Of a stretch of DNA of 64,000 nucleotides, positions 32,713 through 43,018 are shown piece by piece. Made by a program: the position numbers and the translations under genes. This DNA comes from Acheta domesticus (taxonomy: Eukaryota; Arthropoda; Insecta; Orthoptera; Gryllidae), in NCBI GenBank assembly GCA_031308135.1, contig JAHLJT010009436.1, forward strand, positions 162,732,681-162,796,680, written 5' to 3'. The notes beneath the pieces are model-generated. The model was not told where the DNA came from and did no database searches. It was given only the letters and a program-made list of their open reading frames with translations. The number at the start of each line of letters is the position of its first letter. The first letter of the stretch is position 1.

Positions 32713-33541
32713 TTTTTACTTTCCCGTATACGTACGTATATACGAAGTGATATACGTAGTATAGGGGAAGTTATGTAATGCTGCGCGAAAAAATGGCCAA
32801 TTTTTTGATAAAAGTGAATTTGTTTACTTGTCTCTCACGCCGTTAATATTTACACTATCGGAGAATTGTTCATATTATTATATTTATGAGTACATGTGCT
32901 TTAAATAATGTCAAGTAAAGTTTATCGAAAACAACCATTTTCTGTGAAAAGTAGCTCAAAATTCCGCATTTTCAGAAACGCTCAAACGCCATTTTCTCAT
33001 TTACGGCTACAATTTTTTCGTGAAACTTTTGTAACGGATAGTGCTAATTACACTCTTTAATATGACGTAAAGTTTGAGTTAATTTTTGTTTTTTCAAAAA
33101 TTATATAAATGTAATTTTTTTTAAAGATATCTCACATCTTTAATATGCACATTACCAGCAATTTGTGAAGATTATTATATTTGTGAGTGTAAGTGCTTTA
33201 AATGACTTTAAATAAAGTACTTTGAAAACTCAAAAATTTTCTGTAAAAATGAGCTTCAAATTTCGCATTTTTAGTGGCGTTGAAACGCCATTTTCTCTTA
33301 AACGGCACACAATTTTTAAAAGAAAATTGCAATTTATGACTACGTTTTTGTGTTCTTTAATATTCTAAAATTAATATTTCCGTTCTACCAATAAGAAAAT
33401 GACAAAAAAATGTACTTTTGGCGGTGATCGATGACGGCTGGCAAGAAAGAGTTTGTGGCAATTCCAAATAGCTAGCGAAGACCCAAGAAAATAAAAAAAT
33501 AATAAGGAAAAGTCTGTGCCCTTCTGTAGCACCACTAGTTA
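32713..33541 (+). mobile_element. Repeat family A, short copy (empty of Crypton)
   Basis: Starts TTTTTACTTTCCCGTATACG, with the inverted-repeat 5' end up to GGGGAAG, then TTATGTAATGCTGCGCGAAA. It lacks the middle 750 bp of the long copy at 41503 (internal deletion). It then has two diverged tandem units of about 300 bp (each ending in CAAACGCCATTTTCTC or GAAACGCCATTTTCTC) and the 3' part with GTACTTTTGGCGGTGAT. It ends in an imperfect hairpin GTGCC..AGCAC followed by CACTAG. At 33400 the site GACAAAAAAATGTAC is intact, whereas the long copy carries a 1.8-kb insert at this point. Confidence 0.75.
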
Positions 33542-34256
33542 ATTTCATAATATTGCGGAATAAGCTATAACTCTTCTCTTCCCATGGAAGAGAGTGATAC
33601 ATATATCTTCAAATTTTGAGTATGATTTCAAACAATGGCCCAAATAAGAGTTTTGCTAAAATAATTCGTGCAATGTTCAAGAAAATATCACACGCACTAT
33701 TTAAAATGAAATTCATTCATGAATTTACTTTCTTACTTTGGAGTAAAACAATTACTCATGTATAAATTATTAAGCATATATAAATGAACTTGTCATTAAT
33801 GACAGTATACCAACAGTGATGAAACATTGCATTCAAGGTAGCCCTGGCAGATGGACACCTTGATAATGGATGCGGTACCAGGTGTCTAACAATGAAGACC
33901 AGTTCCTATCTCTCACTGTTAAGATGACAGGTTCGTACATTGTTCCACAAGCAAATGGGTATAAATGGAGAAAACTTTGGAAGATAATGACAACGAGCAA
34001 GTACTCCTAGCTGTGGCAACAGAGATGGTAAAATATTGCTTCCAATTTAAATGCCAATTTAGCACCAGCTGAGGCCGATGGTAATGCCATCGATGACAGC
34101 CGTCAGCAACGCCGGCAACTTGAGAGCACAGTTGGCACCGGGGGCTGTTGTGAGGTCCCAGGTCAGGTTTCGCAGGTTGGAGGTTCGGCCGAGCGGCGAC
34201 GAGGCGAGGAGCGGAAGGCCAGCGGGGGTAACCGCCTCCATTAATCCGCGCCTCGC
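33542..34256. other. Unassigned intergenic DNA
   Basis: AT-rich to 34060, then rising GC. The opposing frames at 33919-34412 and 34078-34278 show no family features. A short inverted repeat GGCCGATGGTAATGCCATCG lies at about 34074. Confidence 0.45.
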
Positions 34257-34678
34257 GTGTCTGCACCCCACCCCCTGACCCCTCCTGCCTCCCAGCGCCA
34301 CTTTCCATCCTGGGCCCCCCTCCCGCTCCCCCTGCTGCCGCGCCGCGCCGGTGCAAATACGCGTGCGACCCGGCCCACGTGCTTCCCCCTCCCCTTCAAC
34401 CTCCCTTACCATCTCATCCCCTCCTCACCGCCCCTCACCACCTCCACCTTCCCCTCTCTCCTCTACCCCTCCCCCACCCTCTCTCCCCTTCCCCTTCCAC
34501 CCTACCCCACCACCCCTCTCCCCCCTCCACCATCCCCTCTCTCCACCCCCTCACTCCCCCTTTCACCACCCTCTCTCCCCTCCCCCTCTCTCCACCTCTC
34601 TACCCCCTCTCTTCCTCCTACCTCCCCCACTCTCCTCTCCTCCTTTCCTCTCACCACCCAACTCCCTCGGGTCCTTTA
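34257..34678 (+). repeat. Polypyrimidine (C/T) tract, about 300 bp
   Basis: From about 34382 to 34670 the plus strand is nearly all C and T with scattered A, built on CCCCTCTC-like words. The Pro/Ser/Leu-rich open frames in three registers follow from this. Such tracts can form triplex structures in supercoiled DNA. Confidence 0.85.
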
Positions 34679-34830
34679 ATACGAAAAATTAATTTCGCCG
34701 CTCGCTCTTAATATTCTCGGTCGTCCTATGAATATATTATATTGATGTATCGGATTGGAAATCCATTATTCCTCAATGGCAGCGCGGTAATACCGAGATG
34801 GTATGTCTCGGCCGGATTTTTTTTTCACTT
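34679..34830. promoter_or_regulatory. Candidate conserved non-coding element
   Basis: A short non-repetitive stretch has AATTAATTTCGCCGCTCGC, CTTAATATTCTCGG and CCATTATTCCTCAATGG. It directly follows the pyrimidine tract and has the same mixture of CpG and homeodomain-like words as the islands elsewhere. Function is inferred only. Confidence 0.2.
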
Positions 34831-35800
34831 TTTTTTGTGATTTAAATGAAAGGGTGTGAGCACTTACGCAACGAGGTATTTGATAGAGGGAGACAGAGGC
34901 AACGCGCATATTTACTTAATTGGAATCCATGGATAGCTCTTCATTGCGTGCGTGGAATTATGCTTCATGGCAAGGACAGGTCTGATGGCAAGCTGAAGAA
35001 TAATTTACGTTAGAGGACCTGTTCCTGTACAAAATAGTAATGTTGAGACAAACTACCTTTATGCAATGTCTTCAATTAATGTAGTGATTTAATATAAGGC
35101 AAATTAATGTCCATTTAGCTTTCTGTAAATATATTCTCGTACGTAGAGTTATGGATTACTATTGTTTTATGAATGTGATATGAAAACGAAAACTAAACGG
35201 CCCATCACTTCCGGTAGTGGTGATTTTCCACTTTCGGTGTTGATATTTATATTAATGTTAACGACTGAATTATGGAATTCTTATATTATTTTGATATTGA
35301 TTTAATACGCAGATTATGTAACATTGAAATTATATTTTTTAAAGTTAAACGAAGTTTGTCCATGAATAACAAATGACAGACATTCATTATAATTGAAAAT
35401 TGATATAACTGCTAGAGGCTCAGTAAACTTAATTTTGAAAATAACTAATCTAGAAAATATATTTACATATCATACACACAAATATATATTGAATTCAAAT
35501 ATATAGCAAAAGCTTTACCAATATTACCTTGTGCTAAAAATGCCATTTTTTTTTCAAAACAATGCGCGACAGTATCAAATATTCGGAAACTTTCAGCATC
35601 CTTATGAAGTATCAAAAAACTATTACCACACCTGCCAAGCACGTGTTAGCAAGAATGAAAATTGATGATGATTAATTCCAATAGATGTGGGAAACGCGCT
35701 CGGTTTTATATTCCAATTATCTGAACTACGAACGAAAGTTGATTCTCGACAACCTCACATGTGCTTAAACTTTGCGCAGATGTTTCGTATTTCCACAGTG
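34831..35800. other. AT-rich intergenic DNA
   Basis: No gene, RNA gene or shared repeat recognised. Confidence 0.5.
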
Positions 35801-36430
35801 AACCGTTAAGTGCTATTTAGTATAAGGTTACGCGCGCTCTCGCATATTGCGTTGTTTCGCCGTTCATCAAGTGCATTTCCTTCGCTCTCGCTCTTTAGCT
35901 TCTGTTTTTTCAGCTGACCCGGCACCAATACGTCACTCACGTATCCGGCTAACGAAGGACTATGTGTATTTACGTTTTTGTGAAAAACCAATTAATTTAG
36001 GGCGCTCCCGCCCATGTATCTCTCACCTGACAGGGGAGGAAATATTAATTCATTTCACTCTTTTGAAGGTCTTTCATTCTCCTGCGCAGAATCCGCTGAC
36101 GCGGGCCGTTGCGGTATCAGATCGGCATGGACACGGAATCTATTTCATTTCACGGTCGTAGATACACATTTTTCTTTCCCAGCGGGATATATTGTTGTTT
36201 TTGTGGAATCGGCACAGTAAAAATTTATGGCAATAGATGTATTTAATTCCATGCACTGGGATGATTTACGAAACAGGGCATCAGCCGCGATGTCCCTGGA
36301 AGGCCGCAGAGAGGCGGAGCTTTGGGCGCGGGCGATGGGGCCGGCGCGACGGGCGGGGCGAAGGGGCGGGCGAGGGAAGCCCCAACAAAGGGACATGGTG
36401 AGTGGTGTGGTGAGGCAAAACAGTTCGTGA
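35801..36430. promoter_or_regulatory. Candidate regulatory block with GC-rich end
   Basis: Non-repetitive DNA of balanced composition has many motif-like words: AACCAATTAATTTAGGGCGC (35987), AAATATTAATTCATTTC (36038) and AAATTTATGGCAATAGATG (36222), a TTTATGG Hox/Cad-type site. It then becomes GC-rich (36300-36390) with CCCCAACAAAGGGACATGG. Opposing short frames have no domains. It could be an enhancer or promoter; evidence is circumstantial. Confidence 0.25.
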
Positions 36431-36534
36431 GAGTCCGATCAACGACTGGTGCATGCAATATAGAGAACGTTTCATTGGGAGAAGGTTGAGCTACGGGGAG
36501 CGAAGGAGAGATTTTTGGAATGTGTGTGAAGAGA

Positions 36535-36541
36535 GCGAGCG

Positions 36542-36577
<36 letters not shown>
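36535..36577 (+). repeat. (GA)n microsatellite
   Basis: GCGAGCGAGC grades into an uninterrupted GA run of about 17 units. Confidence 0.9.
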
Positions 36578-36579
<2 letters not shown>

Positions 36580-37619
36580 GGACTTAGAGGTTGGAGGTAA
36601 AGAAAGCGTTAGTGTAAAGGGGCATGGGGAAGGGAGATTGATGAATGTGAAGAGAGAGATGAAACGGAGTGTAGCGATGGAGCTAACAACTGCTACTGCT
36701 CAGCGGATAGAGTGAAGCAGCAGAGGCAACAGTGATAGAGGGGCGAGGGTGGTAGATCCCAGTCAGTGAGTTCTCGGTATCGATCAGGTAGACGAGGTGG
36801 GTTAAAGTCAGTGGTGCAGTTGGTGGTGAGATGGACCAGGAGGAGACGTTGGTCGCAACAGCAAAGGTATTGGGATGTGAAAGGGGACGAGGAGAGACGC
36901 ACCATCTGAGTGAGTAGTGGTGGGTGATGACGATGAAAACGGGTAAACAGGGAAGCAATGGGTGATTGAGCGGTGAGGGCGGCAGTGAATGATGTTAGAG
37001 GTGTCGTAAATGGTGATGGAGCCGTAATGGGGGCCGAGGGCTCACAAGGGAATGGAGGAAGTGGGTCGGGTCGTGCTGCAGGATGATAATATAAATCTCG
37101 GGGAGTGGAACACTGGGAATGGGACTAGGGTGAAGGCGAATGAGGACGTCGGGGACGAAGTTAGGCTTGAACGGTGTCGTGGCAGGGAAATGTCGGGGAT
37201 TGGTCGAACGGGGAATGGGACAGCAGGTGCCATGAGCCCTGACCTTTTGGAACATTAAGGAAAATAAGGACAGCGAGGACGGAAGGGGATGAGGATTTGG
37301 GAAGTGGAGGCGGAGAAGGCATCAGACGCGCGAAACAGGTCGAGAACGCGGAGGATGTGGCTTGGTGGGGTCGCGGTCGGGGCGGCGAGAGTGATGTGGC
37401 GGTGAGGGGTCGATGACGACGAGGATGAAGACTTCAGAGGCAGAAGCGGGGAGTGGACAAGTGATGGGAGTGGTGACGAAGATAACTGGGTGGGAGGTGA
37501 TGAGCGGAGGTGGTGACTCGGACGGGATGGCCGGAGCGGCGGGGCGGAGGGGGCGTATCCAGCGCGCAGGAAAGAGCGGATTATTTGGGCGGGTGGATGG
37601 GCAGGCGTGTGCCGGTCTG
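36578..37619. other. Purine-biased, G-rich intergenic DNA
   Basis: The plus strand is G/A-rich with words such as GGTGGTGAG and GATGACGAGGATGAAGA. It resembles decayed minisatellite. Overlapping frames on both strands (36683-36958, 36995-37255, 37255-37647, 37322-37864) lack any domain. Confidence 0.45.
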
Positions 37620-37725
37620 CCCTGCGGCCGCTCGATAGTCTCCCCATTTATTACAATACTTAAGCCCCATATCGCCGGACGCCATGATATATGGCGCGTG
37701 TTTTGTGGGTGTCCGGCGCCGAGCG
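37620..37725. promoter_or_regulatory. Candidate conserved element with CATATCGCCGGAC and CATGATATATGG
   Basis: Within otherwise G-biased low-complexity DNA this short segment has balanced composition (CCCCATTTATTACAATACTT, CCATGATATATGGCGCG). Its AT-rich core sits in CpG-rich surroundings, as in the islands at 10.9 and 20.6 kb. The inverted pair CCATGATATATGG is a near-perfect palindrome. Function is unknown. Confidence 0.2.
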
Positions 37726-38060
37726 GCTCGTGAGGGCGGGACACGGAGGGGCGGGGATCGGGGGTCTGAGGAGGGGGTGAGGCGCAGAGGTGGGGGGACG
37801 CGGAGGCGACGGGGCACGGAGAGGGCGGGGCGCGGAGGGGCGGGGCACGGAAGATGCCTGCCATGGAGGTTGGGGCACGGAGGGGGCAGGGCGCGGAGGG
37901 GGCGGAGCGCAGAAGGGTGGGGCGCGGAGGGAGCGGGGCGCGGAGGGGGCGGGGCGCGGAGGGGAGGGGCGCGGAGGGGAGGGGCGCGGAGGGGGCGGGG
38001 CGCGGAAGAATGGAGGCAGGACGTGGGAGGGACGGTACGTGGTGCAGGGGTGCGTAGGCC
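37726..38060 (+). repeat. GCGGAGGGGCGGGGC minisatellite
   Basis: Arrays of GCGCGGAGGGGGCGGG-like units (about 13-18 bp) run from about 37740 to 38010. Long Gly/Arg frames on plus and Pro/Ala/Arg frames on minus are artefacts. Confidence 0.8.
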
Positions 38061-38143
38061 TAAGGTGAGGGCACAAGAGGGACCTTTGCAACGAGTGCGC
38101 GGATGTTAGGGGTGAGGGCGCACAGGAAGTGGCGCAGTGTGCG

Positions 38144-38166
38144 TATGTGTGTGTGTGTGTGTGTGC
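38144..38166 (+). repeat. (GT)n microsatellite
   Basis: About ten GT units. Confidence 0.9.
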
Positions 38167-38499
38167 AGGGGACCCACGCAGAGTTGATGTGCTGATGGGA
38201 GGAGGGGGCGAACGAACACCTGTTACGTAATGTGTAAGGGGACGCCAGGAGAGCAAATGAAAGGATGAAACGAATAATGAAAATGGGAAGGTCAACTATA
38301 AATATTAGAATATCCGGCAATAAAGAACCTTACAAAATAAATGGACAAAATAGAAGGTAATGATAATTTTATAGACAACGGTAACGTGAAAATGGAGGTG
38401 ACTGAAAAGGTTGTAAAGGATTTTATAATATTAAATGTTAAGAAACAGACGCAACTGACGGACAACTGTGTATAATCTGTATGTTTCAGAGAGGAACTG

Positions 38500-39110
38500 G
38501 ATACCTCTACCCGGAACAATGGTACAAGCACTGAGAGAGGTAAATGGGATATTCGGGGACCGCGAGAGGTATACGGAATATTTTTCTCAGTTAGTATCTT
38601 AGACTGGTTAATTTATATTGTTAGGAGAATGGTCCAGAATTAATTTCTACACAGTTTATGACATTTATTACCAACTTTTCGAAACCCTTTTCAAGTTCCT
38701 TTTTCAAGGTTTTCTGTAATTATGCACGTTCTATAACATGATAGGTCAGTTCAGTTATACAAATTGATACAAATTATAATTTTATAGTTAAATTGTTAAT
38801 TATGATTCTTTACAACATTAATTGCATTGTTATTATTGGTTGATATTCTGTAAGTACATTAGAAGTTGCGTTTATATTTTTTTTAAACAAATAAACACGT
38901 TGCACTAACAACTTTCCCTCTTAATGGCAAAGAAAGACAGATGGATAGGGAAAGGATGGGGTTTAACATGCGAGAGTTCTCGCATGGGTACGCTAGTAAA
39001 TAATATATTCGGCACCGAGAGAGGTATATGGGATATTCGGGGACCGAGAGAGATTCATGGGACATTCGGGGTGTGCGAATGTATTCAGCACCTCCAAGAG
39101 GAGCTGTATG
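38500..39110. repeat. Dispersed direct repeat with GGGATATTCGGGGACCG
   Basis: The word GAGAGAGGTAAATGGGATATTCGGGGACCG at about 38532 recurs as a near copy at about 39018 and again, decayed, at about 39048. A perfect 20-bp hairpin (CATGCGAGAGTTCTCGCATG) lies at about 38968. The intervening DNA is AT-rich with no gene. Confidence 0.5.
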
Positions 39111-39200
39111 CACGCGCATGGTCCTGTTAGTCTTTGAGATGTCCAAGATAAGAGAAAGTCAACCAGCACGAAAAAGCTAGGCACACTAGCGCAACACGAG

Positions 39201-40000
39201 GTACTTTCCCGAATACGTACATAGTTTATATGGAGATCTATATTTATAGAGAAAGTTATGTAATTCTGCGGAAAATTGATTTCCAGGGGTTTCAACGAAA
39301 AGCCGTTTAATGATTCCCAGATTCCTCAACAAACATTTCTTTTTACACATTCGTTCGTATGTCCTTCTGTCTGTGTACAACACTAGTCTACATAGTCCTA
39401 GTATTTTTTCCCAGAATTAATATTCCCCTTAAATATGGCTTGAAGCCGCGCAATTTTGAAAAATATTTTTTAATAATGTTCCATACACGTATAAGTAAAA
39501 GAAAAAAGGAGAAAATCTGATCCATTTTGCGCAGATCAATTTTGATCAAAGAAGAAAACTTACGAAAATGAAATGCATTACGCTGGGCTACCGACCCGTT
39601 AAAGAAATGTTCAGGGGGAAATAAAACTCATTTCGCATGGCTTTGGGGACCCTTTCAAATTTTTCATTTCAATAAAACAAAATTTGAAAGGACACTGCGG
39701 CAATTTTTGATTTCTTTCTTGAGTACGTAATAAAGTAGAAGTTACGTGATTCTACAATAAAATTTGTTGAAATTTTAAGTGAAATGTACGTTTTGGAGTC
39801 ACTCAAAGAAATGATTTTTCAAAAAGTCCCTCCATCCGTCTCTGGAAAACGCTATGCAACAATATTGTCGCAACAAATTATATTCTCTGATCAATCCAGC
39901 TGATGTCGTTGTCTCGAATTTGAAACGCATATATTGATGTACGTGGTGGCAGATACTACTTAACAGTAAGTTCCCGAGGCATTTCCAATCTTTTCTCGCA
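39201..40000 (+). repeat. Diverged family A-like DNA
   Basis: GTACTTTCCCGAATACGTAC at about 39200 and AGAAAGTTATGTAATTCTGCG at about 39251 match the family A 5' end. From 39720 a second similar start (GTAGAAGTTACGTGATTCT) is followed by pieces that recall the region downstream of the (GTCC)n in other copies. It is old and rearranged, and the boundaries are approximate. Confidence 0.4.
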
Positions 40001-41502
40001 ATGGACCCCAAATGTTTACTCTATTTGTTGGTACAGTAGAGTAAAATGCGCAAATAAAATGGCGTACATCCGATTTTCAGAAAACCTAGGAAATTTTGAA
40101 AATTTCAAAATATAATTTTTTAGACTCCCTCCTAAAACTACATTACTTAAGGGAGATATTTTTTGATAATGACATCTGTTATTCAAAATTAGATCAAAAG
40201 AGATTGTTCTTCAAGTATAGATAGAAATATTGACTGCTACATAGATTTTTCTTCTTCAAAATATGAGTCACCTTCATGTATTCTTCAATGAAAAGGTAAC
40301 AATTATTTTTTTTTAAATGTGTTAACAAGATTTATCCAATAAGCCTTCAAATATGTTCCATTAAAACACCAATGTTCGCTTATTAAAGAAGAATAGTTCT
40401 AATTTTAACATCTTTGGAATTTGAAATGTTCATTTTTTTCAAATCTGCCCTACACATATAGTATTGAAGCTAGATAAATTTTATTTATTGTAAACTGTTC
40501 CTGAATATTGGATCTTTAAACTATTTCGTTTATACTTCTTTCACTCAGTTAGGACAGACAAGTCACTTTCCCCCTAAAAAAAATTCGATATTTACTGACG
40601 TACGAGTATTATTATCTATTCTATGAAAGTGTATTTTCATTGAATTTCAAATCAGATATCCACCTAGAAACTGCGTATTTATTTCCAAGGGATATGCTGA
40701 TACATTTTTGTTCTCATCAAGTTCATCATTTTTATCAGTCACCCCATTGATTTATTTTTGTAACTATTTATATCTATATGTGAACTCTATTATCTATTCT
40801 ACCACTCTTCATTGCAGTTACAACTTACATCGTTTTGCTTTCTTGCTGATGGTTAAATATTTTCTTTTGGCTATCTAAATCTTTAGTTTAAATTAATTTT
40901 ATTTTTAGGAAAATTAGTAAAGTTGCCTTATTTACAGACAGTACAACGAAATCATCTGCACATCACATAACTTTCATTTTATTCCAATTCTATAACTTAG
41001 AAATGTTTTTCTCTACAACTACTCCAGAATGTATGCATTTCTTCACGTTATCGGATCAAGTAATGATGGCGATTCCACAAGCCGTGAGAGAATATTATTC
41101 ATCAATCATCACATTATATTCCAATCAAGTTCGTCTTAGTACATTATGCATGTCGGAGGGTTCTCGCAGTCGCCAACAGAGGGCAAGAGCTCTGCTGCGG
41201 CAGGTCGCATCTGTCGTAAGAAATGTAAACCACAAAACAGTATGCGAGTTGGTGATTGTTAGGTTATGTGGATGATTCTATATCAAACAAAATGTCTACT
41301 GCAAACACTACCGCAATCTGTAAATCAGTATATAGATATCATTCAAAATACTCGTACACACTAGTAATTTTATTTTAAATGAAATCTGCTCAAATAAAAA
41401 GGCAACTCCCTCGATAAAAAATATTACCAATTGCCCTAATTTCACAACTCATTTTTGCAAAAAAAATCTAGATTATTTATGTTAGTAATACTTGTTGGCT
41501 TG
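40001..41502. other. AT-rich intergenic DNA
   Basis: No gene. A CTCF-like word (CCAACAGAGGGCAAG) occurs at about 41172 within a short GC-richer patch (41150-41220); single motifs of this length are weak evidence. The plus frame at 41003-41275 is without features. Confidence 0.45.
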
Positions 41503-41744
41503 TTTTTACTTTCCCATATACGTACGTATACACGGAGTGATATACGTAGTTTAGGGAAAGTTATGTAATGCTGCGCGAAAAAATGGCCAATTTTCGGCGG
41601 AAAAAAATTAATTGCCGGGCCGTGAAAACAAAGAAGTGGATAAAACCAGTTGCTAAATTAAGAAAAAAATCCCCTAACACGTGGTGTAGCCAGAAACCCT
41701 GTTTTCTAGGTTCTTGATACCGAAAACCCAATTGAAAACAAAAC

Positions 41745-41821
41745 GTCCGTCTGTCCGTCCGTCTGCCCGTCTGTCCGTCCGTCTGCCCGTCTGTCCGTCC
41801 GTCTCTGTCTGTCCGTCTGTG
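41745..41821 (+). repeat. (CCGTCTGTCCGT)n minisatellite inside family A
   Basis: CCGTCTGTCCGT/CCGTCTGCCCGT units lie at the same place where the copies at 53948 and 63775 have CCGTCCGT or TCTGTCCGTC runs. The array is therefore an intrinsic, length-variable part of the repeat family. Confidence 0.85.
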
Positions 41822-43018
41822 ATCACTGTTAGCACCTAAACCATACGTACGATTTCTTCCAAAATGGACATTCCCCGATCGATCTGATTCTAGTCAAAGC
41901 TTTGAGATTTTGAAAAAGATTCTTCGAAATTTGGGGGTACTTTATATGAAGCCCCCCGGACATTTTCAAAATTTTCTCAAAAACAGCTCCAAATTTTTTC
42001 TTTAAATTTCTTGTATGAATAGAGTACAATACGCGTATTAACACGGCATAGGACCGATTTCCACGGATAACTCTGAATTTTCGAAAATTGTGGAAGTTTG
42101 AATTTTTTTCGCGTCTTTCTCCAACTACAAAATTGAAAATAGAGATTTTTCCTTCAAATATTTTTTTCTTCATAGTGAGTTCTTTCTTTAAGGTCATCTA
42201 CATTTTTTTGAAAATGTTAGTGTTTTTCGCGCAATATTGCGTGCAATATGTGCAATTTTTTAAAAAATTACTAAAACAAGATTTTCTCAAAAATGGCTCC
42301 AAATTTTTTCTTTAAACTTTTGGTAGGGATTGTGGTAAATGTACTCTATCAAATGACATAAAAGCCATATTGGTCTATAGGTTGGTTTTTTCAAAAATTA
42401 CAAAAATGTAATTTTTTTCACATGTTTCTCACGTCGCTAATATTTAGATTATCGGCGATTTTTTTACATTATTATATTTACAAGTATATATTCTTTAAAT
42501 AATGTCAGGTAAAGATTCTTGAAAACACTACCATTTTCTGTGAAAAGTAGCTCAAATTTCCGCATTTTCAGAAATGCTCAAACGCCATTTTCTCATATAT
42601 GGCTGCAAATGTTTTCTTGAAACTTTTGTAACAGATGGTGATAATTACACTCTTTAATATGACATAAAGTTAATTTTAATTTTTTTTGTTTTTTTCAAAA
42701 ATTATATAAATGTAAATTTTTTGAATGATCTCTCACATCTTTAATAAGCACATTATCCGCAATTTGTAAAGATTATTATATTTGTGAATGTAAGTTCTTC
42801 AAATAACTTCAAATAAAGTATTTTGAAAACTCAAAAATTGTCTGTGAAAATGAGCTTCAAATTTCGCATTTTTAGTTGTGCTAAAACGCCATTTTCTCTT
42901 AAACGGCACATAATTTTTAAAAGAAAATTGCCATTTACGGCTAGGTTTTTGTGTTCTTTAATATTCTTAAATTAATATTTCCGTTCTACCAATAGGAAAC
43001 CGAAATATTAAGAAAATG

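Noticed and set aside
37660..38295. Overlapping frames of 141 (plus) and 211 (minus) codons
   Set aside because: They lie on a G-rich minisatellite; Gly/Arg or Pro/Ala/Arg-rich composition only.
41172..41187. CTCF site CCAACAGAGGGCAAG
   Set aside because: Only about 13 of 16 consensus positions match, and a single site is not enough to call.
41745..41821. CRISPR-like array
   Set aside because: Contiguous 8-12 bp units without spacers, inside a eukaryotic transposon; the same holds for the array at 63770.
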